Below, piece after piece: positions 53,920 to 64,000 of a DNA stretch of 64,000 nucleotides. The notes beneath the pieces were generated by a model. The model did no database searches, had not been told where the DNA came from, and saw only the letters and a list, made by a program, of their open reading frames with translations. Both the position numbers and the translations under genes were made by a program. Positions within the stretch are counted from its first letter, which is position 1, and each line of letters begins with the position of its first letter. The DNA comes from Paroedura picta (lineage: Eukaryota > Chordata > Lepidosauria > Squamata > Gekkonidae), in assembly GCF_049243985.1 (NCBI RefSeq), contig NC_135379.1, forward strand, positions 5,275,501 through 5,339,500, given 5' to 3'.

Positions 53920-56224
53920 CTGGAAGAAAAACAAAACAGAAGAATATAATTCCATGTATAGAACTTTTAAAATCTATACATAAATAAATACCCTTTTCAA
54001 ACCATCTGGATACCATTATAATTTAAAGAACTCAAAACATCAACATCTAGGACTTCTGTGACATTCTCCAGCAGACTTTTATGGAACAAAGTCCGTAACT
54101 GAAAGCTGAGGTTCTGTTTGAAAAAGAATCAAAAGTACGTCTTTACTGTAGAATAAAAGGGAGACTGACCCAAAACCTGGAAGAGACTTTGCTGTACTCA
54201 GCGTCAGAAGCCAGCCCTGAAAGAAGAAACCTCTGCTCTGTGCTTCCCTTAGTGAAATACGTATTTGGCCACAATATTAATTTACTCTAGAAGTATTTTT
54301 GCTTATTGACCACTTTCCTAGAAAAACAGTCATCCAAAGCAGTCTCCAAGAAACTGAATTAAAAACATGTATTACAGAAGTAAACAAAAAAAGAATCACT
54401 ACTTGCTATTCATGTTTTGCCTTTATTTACTGTGCAGTCCTCTGCAGAATTACTTTAGTAAGAAACTATCCAATAAGTATGCATTTCCTTGAGACATTGA
54501 TATTTCCTGGGTGCATGCATTTCTTTGAAGGGAAAGAATGGCTTTAGTAAATCTGGCAGTGGGGTGAGATTAAGCAGCTGAAAGACTCATTATGTTTTAC
54601 CCAGTCACCACTCAAAGGGGCTATACAAGTATCCAATGGTTCAGAGCCACCACAAGTTACAGTTGTGCTAAAGACAGTGGCTGGAAGTTTTTCAGTTCCT
54701 TAAGGTTAACCTGCCTCCCACTGGCCTAACAAATTAAAATGCATCAAAATGTTTTAATGACTGTGAATTTTAAAGAAAGGATGCTATTGGAATTCTGCCA
54801 AAGGAAGAAAGCACCCCACTAGATCTTTTATATTCTAGCATGGAGATGTGAATGCCCAGAAAAATGCCCCCCCCCAACCCACACACAGAAATTTTTGAGC
54901 ACCAAAAAAAGCCTCCTATGAAATGGTCTCACTTTCAGAATGGGGAAAATGATTAAGACAAGGTTTTACTCCCTCAATATGAGTGTTAAATATCATTATG
55001 CAACATAATCCACTGCTGATAATTCTTGCATATATCATAGATGTCAGCATATTTTCAAACTTGTATTTGCTTAAATGTGAGTAATATCATCCACAGTTTA
55101 ATGTGTATGGTAATACACTATGGAATAATTCAGTGTTCTCAGCATTCAAGTTGAATTTCATATCTAAATATGCTGTTATTTTTTGTAACGCTGCTTTGTG
55201 CCCAAGTAACATACTTCCTTTATTGCAAAAACCATGTTTTCTGTCTTCAACCCTCCTTTGCCCTTATGGCAAACACAAAAGCACCAGGCTTTTTCACACC
55301 ACTAACAGTGGCCAGGAAAGTCACTCAGAGGAGCTCAGAAGCAGAGTGTGTCTGATGTTTGTCTTAAAAGATGTCTTGGCTTGAAAGCCTCACCTCCCTT
55401 CGAGGCAACTATACAGAAAAGGGCTTCAGGATGGAAGCCAGGTTATCCCCTCCTCCTCTTTACGTGAGTTTAATCCCAGAAGTCAGGTGGAAACTCTTCT
55501 CTAGAATTACTTTTTCCAGGCACCAAGCACTGGATTTCGCTCAAAAAGACAGCACTCTCTGTTACATAGACAAAATGCTTCACACAGTCCTATGGGAATC
55601 ATAAACATGCACCTAAAAGTAAACTGACTGGACATTTGCTAGTTATCTTCCAGTAACTAAATGAGCAACCAGAATTTGAGCTTTAAATCTGAATTATATG
55701 CTAGTCTCTGAAGAAGCATTTCAAGGAAAGAACGATAAGCAACCCTTCTATCTCTAGAAGTCTCAAACATTGATGCCCCAATTGCTTTTCTTTAATAAAG
55801 CAAGGAGAACAAGGGTGGAAGCATTCACAGAATGGATGCAGGCATATCAAGGAGAGGCCTTTGAAGTAATAAACTCTGACTCACCAAAATTTATGCAGGA
55901 ATAAATGTTATTTGTCTGTCTGTAAGGTACCAGTGGAATTCTGTTTTATTGGGGGGGAGGTGGATGAAAGAACAAGGCCATAGAAAAGACCCTAAAATCT
56001 ATAAAGGGAATCTTACAACATTTTTGAAAAAAGCTTGTTGATCCATTTGGCTCTCTGTATCACCTTTCAAAACAAGCTGAGCAGTACAAAACTACTCATG
56101 TGCTATCAAGTGAGATTTTCATTGCAAAGGATGTTTGTAGAGGGGCCACAAAAGAACTTGTACCATTCCAATTATGAAGGTTTGCCTCAAAAGATCCATG
56201 CTAGATGCGGGGCTGGCTTTTTAA

Positions 56225-56700
56225 AACTGTCCAGAAACCACAACTGATCCAAAATAACAGCGGCCAGGATATTTTTAGAACTGGACACGGGCATTCTTGC
56301 CATTATGCTGAAAGCTCTGCACTGGGAGCTGATCTGTTTTCAGGCACAATTCAAAGTGCTCTTACCTAGACAGTCCTTAAAGGACTGAGACCATGGCACT
56401 TGAATACTGTCTCCTCCCCTACTGACCAGCCCACTAATTTAAATATTCTCCTCAAACTTTGAAGACTAAGGGAGAAGCAGGTGGCAACCAGAGACAGGGC
56501 TTCTTCAGTGGTGCACCTCACCTTTGGAATACCCTTCTCCTTGAAGCTCACCTGATGTCTGCTTTACCGTCTTTTGTGTGCCAGGCCAAAACATTTCTGT
56601 TTAATTAAGCTCTTAACTGATCAGTTCAATCCCTGTAAGCTATTATATGGTCTGTTACTATGTTTTCTGGATATCTTTGTAGGCTGCAGAAGGTTGGTTT
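56225..56700 (+). mobile_element. L2-type LINE 3' end
   Basis: Encodes ILAIMLKALHWELICFQAQF and KVLLP in one frame, matching the ALHWLPIxxRIQFKVLLLTY block of L2 proteins. It is followed by gtgccaggccaaaacatttc, a typical L2 end. Confidence 0.7.
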
Positions 56701-57607
56701 ATGCTGATTTCATGCTTTGGATGGTGGACTCTATGGAATTGTACCCTGCTAAGGTCCAAGCTGTACACCCCCAAATCGCCAAATATTTCTCCTAAATCCG
56801 AGCTGGCAATTCTAGACCCCTTACCAGGAAGAGGAACCTGGAAGATGAGAAGCAAGGCAGAAGAGAGCTGCACCTGACCCAGAACTTACTTTGTGTCATG
56901 TGTTCTTAGCTGCTCATGCGCGAGTGTGTAAGGAAACCGAGAACGTGTGGCAAGACCTACCAGACACTGAAGTACCATTTTTGGTAGCAGTCACACGTTT
57001 CAGGCAACTAAACTTAGCTCTAGATAGCTCCATAGACTCCCAAACAATATGACTGCTTGTTTTTACACTGGTGTCCAGTCCTAACTAACCGTTTGTCACT
57101 GGAAAAAAATTGTTGAGGAGGAGGAAACCAAGTTCCCCAAGGAACATTTTTATTCATTTACTGAAAGCTTTAAATATAGGTTGGAGCTGCATCACAACCA
57201 AAACATTCAGCAGTTATATTAAGAACAGTCTTAAATAGCATCATTATCTTTTATAAGCAGTTGGCTTTGACCATCGCAGTTCATGAGAAAAGTCTCCATA
57301 AGCATGACCACAGGGCTAGGATTGCTTCTTACATTAACAAAAATTTGCTTTTGTCTTGTGTTAAGCTAAGCTACTACAACTTTGTCCACATTGTACAAGG
57401 AGATGGAATACTGTAAGCTTTTGTGTGCGCACATATGAAAATGTGCAAGTTTCCTCTTGATCGATTAGAACTTAGCTTTCCACATTTTTTTCACACATAC
57501 ACACACACACTAACCCGCCACATATATGTACAATAAGACACTTTCCTGAATAGAGATATTGGTCTGAAGCAGCAAAACAAAGGTTCATGTGTGGGCATAC
57601 AAAAGTG

Positions 57608-57650
57608 TACCTTGAATAAAACTTTGTTGGTCTTAAAAGTGCCACTGTAT
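57608..57650 (-). repeat. gagtccagtggc-type repeat fragment
   Basis: accttgaataaaactttgtt and ggtcttaaaagtgccact are the family sequence read antisense. Confidence 0.6.
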
Positions 57651-58359
57651 TTCAACCAGACACATTATTTGTAATTCCTGAAAATGCCATTCATGTGTAT
57701 ACATGCATATGTAGCTGGGAAAAAGAACACTGAGAACAGAAAAAGCTCCAAGAACGATTTGTCAAACATTGTTCTAAGCTGCCAGAACAGCTAGTCGATG
57801 TACTTGAACAAGAGCAGTTTGTCGCAACAAACAATGGAAGCTATGTGCCATGTAGATGGGCAGCCTTGTCACACCTGGCCCAACCACATTCCCACAGTTT
57901 GTCAAGTGTGTTTCTCATGATATTCAGTATCAATTTCCAATTGCTTATTTGTATTCTGCTGCTGTTTCTCTACTTGGTCTTGGACTGTGATAACAGATTC
58001 ACAAAACTAATTTTTAAAAAGCTGGAAAACGCACACTCCAGATTAACTTCACCTCTGAATTTTCTCCCTGTGGTCTTATGGTAATTGAAAAGTCACTTTT
58101 AATCCTGACTTCTAACAGAAAACTTCTAAATAACAGAGAAAAAAGACCTAGCTGTACATTTTCTACCTCAGGACTGGTCGCTTGCATTTGTTTGTGTCCA
58201 GCAATACTTACTGACCCTTGTCTGGAGACCTTTCAATGGGACTTCATTTGTGATTTTATTGTGGGTCCTTTTGGCTGTTACAGTTGCAAAAGACCCATTT
58301 AGGTATGCAAGTGGATTGAAGACACGGCTACGGACTCCTCCAAACTATACAGTAGTATT

Positions 58360-58418
58360 TACATATATATACACATATACACGCGCGCGCGCGCACACAC
58401 ACACACACACATATATAT
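58360..58418. repeat. Compound (TA)(CA)(CG)(CA)(TA) microsatellite
   Basis: 59 bases of uninterrupted purine-pyrimidine alternation, with a central CG run at 58381-58394. Confidence 0.9.
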
Positions 58419-58929
58419 TGCTTGACATAAACTGATCCTTGCAGACAACTTGAACTGAGAGTCATGGGGGCAGAAACTACGGAGCCAACCCATATTGGGC
58501 TTTTTCATCACTCAAACAAACCAGACAGGGCTTGCAGCGGTGAAGGAATGCTTCCTTGCTCCCTTTACAGCTGTGTTATTATTAAATACAAGGGTTTTGA
58601 TGCAGGCTGCTCAATGCAGTTAGTGAAAGCTTGAAGACATAAAAGCCTACTGTGTGTTATTAAGACTGAGGCATAATAAATATGTATGTGTTATCTTTAG
58701 TACATCAAAGTTTGGCATAAAACGTAGTCTCTATTGCAGAAGCAGCTGGAACGTAATCTTGTACATGTTATTTTTTAAGAGATTGTGGATGAGAACAAAT
58801 CAAGTTCAGTTCAGTTTTTGTGGTGAGCTCTATATGGGGCTTGCCTTCACGACATTATCGTAATACCAGCTAGCGCAGAGTGCTGCCACTCAAGAGTTAA
58901 CAGACACAAAGCAACATCAGCTTATTGCT

Positions 58930-59230
58930 CTGAAACATCTGCACTGCTTCTGATGTTTTTTAAAGCACAATTTGAGGTGCTGATTTTGACCTACAAAACT
59001 CAAAACTATCTAGTTCCTTAAGATCTTAGGGAGTATTTCACCTCCCACAAACTACAGAGGTCTGCCTGGGAGGAAAAAAGGATAAGATACTATTTGGCTT
59101 CTACAATATATAGGACTTTGTTGTCACCCCAAAATTTTGCAACACCCTCATATGGAAGATCTGTGAGTCTCCCACACTGTAACCTTTTCAGGAGATTAAA
59201 TTTTCCTTTTCTGACACATGTTTAAAGGCA
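58930..59230 (+). mobile_element. Probable L2 LINE remnant
   Basis: Frame pieces LKAQFEVLILTYKTQNYL and a downstream HKLQRSAWEEK resemble the L2 protein end. Strongly decayed. Confidence 0.45.
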
Positions 59231-59267
59231 GTCCTTGCTACCACTTGTTTCTTCTTTGCTAATTTAT

Positions 59268-59382
59268 AAAGGTAAAGGTATCCCCTGTGCAAGCACCGAG
59301 TCATGTCTGACCCTCCAGCATTTTCATGGCAGACTCAATACAGGGTGGCCTTGCCAGTGCCTTCCCCAGTCATTACCGTTTT
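59268..59382 (-). mobile_element. Truncated Sauria-type SINE, antisense
   Basis: Begins with the inverted tail aaaggtaaaggtatcccctg and ends at cattaccgttttt; head missing and body shortened internally. Confidence 0.8.
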
Positions 59383-61409
59383 TAGCTACTTATAATTTAA
59401 CTTCTGGTTATTACCTGCTTTATGGTTAAGTTGCTGTAGTTTTCTGCCACAGCCAGCTTTGGAAACACACTGAAAGACAGCATACCAACCTTGTATAATT
59501 AATTAAATAAGGAGCCAAACCAGGCATTAGTTCAAACTCATGGCTGCCATAGGGACCTGTAGTCATATATAGCAACTGTGAGTTCCCTCTGGGAACCCAA
59601 TCTTGATGCATCACAATGGCTCAGTTCAAGACAGGACCAGAGCACTGGGGGAAGAAGGACTTCAGCCTTCACCCACATGCCATCTTCCAGAACCAATAAG
59701 GCTCCAGGCAGTCCCCTGATGAGCAAATGGGTTTCATCTGGGGGCATTTCAGGTTGGGAAAACAGCACAGATGAGGGGTGGTGGGAGGGCTACTTCAGTT
59801 CTATAACGGCTTCTACATCAAGTCATGATTCACCAGAGCCAAAGTTCCAAAAGAAGCAACAGAATTCCCAAGTGCTTACCTCCCTTATGAAAGCCAAAAT
59901 CTCACGACAGCAGAATGCTGGCAAGGTAAGCGGTGTACACTTTGTGGGTAGGTATGCAGATGGCAGCCTTTCACTGACATGCTACCTTTAAAACACCTCA
60001 ATTATGACAATGGAAACAATACATTTCAAATACTTACGTGTGTGAAAGCAAGCACCAGGCATGTAACAAACGTCAGAAGGACTGCAGCGGGATATAACGT
60101 TTACCTAAAGCTAACCTCAACTTTGCTGAGTTTTGAATCTTTCTTTCCTACAGAATACCTCCATGATAAAAAAAAAAAAAGCAATGCACCAAGCAGCCTT
60201 AATGCTCTACCTGAACTGGAACAGATATTTTAAGCCCAGTGCTTAAATATTAATGTCAGGTGTCCCAAATCAGTCTGCTGCTGTTGTGTTGTGGGACAAT
60301 ACAGAACAAAAAGAGACCAAAAAAACTGGGTAGCACAAGGCAAAATTCCACGTGTGCTAGCTTCCCTGAGAGAGAATGGTATAGGAAACGCAGCACGCTC
60401 CTTTGAGAAAATTTAAGTAGACAGCCTGACAAGAGTCGCATATTGCAGCTGTCTCTTCATCTTCTCCAGCTTGTTCAAGAAGTAACTACTAGGCTACTTA
60501 TAAAGAATTCATTCTTTTCTAATCATCTCTCTACCATGAGGTCACGGAATGCATGAATCATCCTAGGTTTAAAAGCCAAAGTGAGGGCTGTGCCTTTTAA
60601 AAATTGGTTCTGGAAAGCCCTTCTGGTCTGCAAACACCAGACATTTACTATTCATTTTAAGTATTGACACATTCACATGCCAATTCCAAAGGCAGAGTTA
60701 TATGTTTTGCATGTACCAACAGATCATGGGCTGTTGTTCTGGGAATGAACCTTGAAATTTCTCTGATTTCTATCGATTCCCCTTCCCATTGCAGGTTCGT
60801 GCAGAACCTCTCATGCCATTCTGAGGACCACCTTGATTTTCAGGAGCTGCTTTTTAGGTGGCGCCAGGGCAACAGCAGCAAAGCAGAGGTAGCAAAGCAC
60901 TATGTAGTAGCATGTCTACAACACAATCCTACATGTCTGCTCAGAATGAAATCCCACTGAATTCAATTGAGATTTCAGACAAAGTAGATGTGAAGTGTTA
61001 AGATTTCATGAGCGGATTTCTCCACTTTGCTGTGCAGGTCCCAAGGCAAATGAAAGATGATTAATCAGTGAAGAAGGGATTTAACCCTCCCACCCCAATA
61101 CCTCAAACCTACTTCTGATATCTGATGGGGAGAATTTTATTTTGTATTATGCTTTGTATTAATAATTTTAATTCATTTTGGCTTATGGCTATGTGCAAAT
61201 AAACGGACTTTGATGTCTAATGGAATGCATGCTGGCATGCTCATGACTACAACATGCACAGAGAAGCACCTTCAGTACTCCCCCAATTTCCACTGTGGAG
61301 CCAATACTGGCTCTGTTCCTTTTCCAGCCAGTTAAAGGTTAATATAATCTTTAGAACAATTTTGTATATTTTCCCATATTTCTAGTGTATCTTACCTTAT
61401 CCTTTGTTT

Positions 61410-61580
61410 AAGGAACTCAAAGGTATGTATATGATTCCCTCTTGGTTATTTTATCCCCGAAACAGCCCTACAAGGAAAGTTTGGCTAAGTGTGTGTGACT
61501 GACCCATGGTCAACCAAGCAAGCTACATGGAAGATTGAAGATCTGAACATTGATCTAACCCCTTATACCACACTGGCTCG
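61410..61580 (-). mobile_element. Old tRNA-derived SINE remnant
   Basis: On the minus strand it starts gagccagtgtggtataaggg and continues to the segment equivalent to ccttgtagggctgtttcggg. Heavily diverged. Confidence 0.55.
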
Positions 61581-62219
61581 CCATCATGTAAACCAGCACA
61601 AAACATGCATTGCTTAAGCAGCAGTCAGAAGAAATTACATATTACAAAGCTATTTATAGCCAAAACTGGGGTGGGGGAGTGTCTTTCATGCTAACCAATT
61701 ACTTGGAATATTTTTTTTACTTCCTTGCAATTATCACTTCTAATCAGAGAACATTTTATGCAAATAAGAGCTATTTGGTTCCATTCTGAAAGCGCTATAG
61801 ATTTCTGGATATTATAATTAACAGCACAGACCATTTACCAGTTTTATCTGTCTTGGAATTCCACAGCTAGAATTTAGTTCATGATAGATCTACTGGACTT
61901 TCCTTGTCTTCAAAACACAAAACAGGATACCAGCGAACAACAGCAAGGGCAACACATGACACCACTATGCCAGTGAATGACCTTTAGAAGCCTTCATTGC
62001 AGCCCACTCCAGGAAAAAAACCCGGGGATGTCTGAGGATGTATTCTTGTTCTCATGACTTTCTCTGAAGTAGTTCACATATGTACAAAATTGAGGGAGAA
62101 CAGAGGGAAAAGTTTTGATGAACCAAACCCCAGCAACATTGGAAAAGGGATGGGACCGCCCAGAGCTGCAAAGAATGGGCAGCAGGAAAACCCAAATAAA
62201 TAAATAAATAATGCTCTGC

Positions 62220-62438
62220 TGCCTTGACCTGGATAGCCTGGCTATCCCAATCTTGTCAGATTTCGGAAGCTGAGCAGGGTCGGTCCTGATTTGCATTTGG
62301 ATTTGGATGGGGGACTACCAAGGAAGTCAATGTTTGCGATACAGAGGCAGGCAATGGCAAACCATGTTTTTACTCCCTCTTGCCTTGAAAACCCCATGGG
62401 AGTCACCATAAGTTGGTTGTCACTTGACAGAAAAAAAT
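62220..62438 (+). mobile_element. 5S rRNA-derived SINE (SINE3 type)
   Basis: Bases 62236-62328 resemble 5S rRNA: atcttgtcagatttcggaag, then the box A match aagctgagcagggtcgg and the box C match ttggatgggggac. A 3' body with gggagtcaccataagttggt follows. It is too diverged and extended to be a working 5S gene. Confidence 0.8.
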
Positions 62439-64000
62439 AACAAATCAACAGTGTGCCACTGAAAAACAAGTTGTCTTGACTGCTCCAGGATTCAAGCCTA
62501 AGAACCTGGGATTTCTGGGCTCCAGACTTAACCCTACACTCTCTTGCAATAAGGTAGTCCTCACCATATCTAGAACTTCTGCTGCTACCTGATGCAACAG
62601 AAAGAAATGTACAGTCCTCAAATAGTTTCTTTCTGCATTCCTCCAGAAAACAGCTAAAGCACTAAAAGCTTACTAAGGCTCTCTCCGGCTTGGGGTGTGG
62701 GAGATGCAGTTTGCAAGTGAAATTTGCATAAGCATTAGGCTTAGAATTAAACAGAAAGTCAAAGGATAATGGTGGAGGTCAAGGACAATGTGGGCATAAA
62801 TATTTTCCCGTCACATTAGGAGTCTGACTCATAACAATGGCAAACCTAATTAATCACAGCATACAGAAACCAAGGTGGTCAAGAGGAAACCTCAGGCAGG
62901 TAATAGGCTTATTTTGCCTTTCAACAGACTTATTTATAGTCCCAGGTTTGCACAGAGTAAGCCAGCTCTAAAAGGCAGTAGCAGTTTAAAGATGTGCAAA
63001 GCAGAACACTTACTGGCCCAACAGATGTCTAATGAGATGCAAGTAGGCCAAGAAAGCAAAAACTAATGATAACTACAACTTAGTGTACATTCACTCCAGA
63101 GTAAGAATAAAAGTTAAGGAACAAAAGCCACCCTTTGGGCTACATCAATATGGTGTAGAATAAATACAAGCTGGAAGCCATAAAAGGAATTGCTGGGAGA
63201 AAGGGAGAAATTATAAAGAAGTTCCCTGCCCTCTGACCTTTAGAAGCCTCTGACCCCAAATTCCCATCCAGTGTAAAATATAAGCTTTTGGGGTCTTTGG
63301 GAGGCCAAATTTTTTTTGCTTTGAGTCTTAATCATTCTTCAATGTCTCCTGGAACATGCTCAATCCTCAACACGCCATTGCAAGAGGGATTTTGTTAGTT
63401 TACAAAATCATGTTTTCTGCATCTAGGGCTGGGCTCCATGGTTCCTGTGGACACTTTGCCTGGTGTTCACCAAGTGCTTTTCCGGGCGTGTGTTTTCCTC
63501 AGCAGGCTTTCAGATTGGCTATGCAATTTTTTAAGAAGTTGCTTTGAGAACAACTGCCGCCACACCACATAAGAAGCTGTATAACTGAAAGTATACAGGA
63601 TAATACTTTTAAATAATAAGTTTGTTTTAAAGGCATCCTTTTAAACAGGGCCATAAATATTACCATTGTTAATGACTTCACTCCCTTACATCATGTGGTT
63701 ATCTCTGCCTCCTTTTGTGGTAGTGCCCATCACCCTCTTTTGAAATTCTAAAGGTGTCTGCAGGCACAAAAAGGTTGGGGACCCTTATCTAGGGAAACTT
63801 CTGAGTCCAGGGAAGCTCTTGGCCATGGAGTTGACAGTTTCTTATGATTGGAAAGGCGATTCTTTCTCCTGGTGTCTGGCCATTCTGTTTCTCTAAGCTG
63901 ACCGCCATGTTTGCTACCCAAAAATTCAACCATTGTACTGATGGTTGTCACCCGTTGCCTTAACCACTGAGCTATAGAAGGCAATATGAACTCCTGGCAT

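Larger units (their letters stand above)
53920..64000 (-). other. PRKAG2: PRKAG2 intron running out of the window
   Basis: About 10 kb with no PRKAG2 exon that I could find; the expected upstream exon encoding MLEKLEFEDE was searched for and not seen. Contents: L2 pieces (56225-56700, 58930-59230), a truncated SINE (59268-59382), an alternating CA/CG/TA tract (58360-58418), a SINE remnant (61410-61580) and a 5S-derived SINE (62220-62438). Confidence 0.7.

Noticed and set aside
60445-60480. Minus-strand LNKLEKMKR as a possible upstream PRKAG2 exon (KLEFEDE)
   Set aside because: No splice donor in the right place and the match stops after KLE.
62236-62328. A functional 5S rRNA gene
   Set aside because: Too diverged, with an insertion between the control boxes, and fused to a non-5S body; it is a SINE.

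Overview
The window is vertebrate nuclear DNA, most likely from a squamate reptile (lizard, gecko or snake). Two intron-rich host genes read leftward. The repeats point to squamates: tRNA-derived SINEs ending in ACCTTT units, a BovB/RTE LINE tail, CR1 and L2 LINE tails, a 5S-rRNA-derived SINE, and many short palindromic hAT-type MITEs. I saw no Alu, L1 or bird-type repeat. The species cannot be fixed from sequence alone.

Layout on the + strand. Bases 1-1734 lie downstream of the first gene and are repeat-bearing. Bases 1735 to about 30300 are the complete RHEB gene on the minus strand: 8 coding exons, 555 coding bases, 184 residues, the usual family length. Its first exon sits in a CpG island (about 29650-30880) that also carries promoter-like motifs on the far side. 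Bases 30300-34120 are intergenic. Bases 34120-64000 are the 3' part of PRKAG2 on the minus strand. Eleven exons encode the last 316 residues of the AMPK gamma-2 subunit, including all four CBS repeats, with a short terminal exon at 34862-34890 and a 3' UTR ending near 34125. Upstream PRKAG2 exons lie beyond 64000; bases 53920-64000 look like intron only. All exon-intron phases join without a break in both genes.

The two neighbours act on the same growth decision from opposite sides. RHEB is the small GTPase that switches on mTORC1. PRKAG2 is the nucleotide sensor of AMPK, which restrains mTORC1. The same gene order and orientation is known in human 7q36.

No bacterial-type system, CRISPR, ERV or new protein-coding gene was found. 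The less ordinary content is in the non-coding part: a hAT MITE family whose target duplications centre on TA (as in Buster-type hATs), rearranged and near-perfect hairpin copies of it, a GC-rich foldback insertion in PRKAG2, a 59-bp alternating purine-pyrimidine tract, a 5S-derived SINE, and an E-box resembling a CLEAR element in the RHEB promoter.
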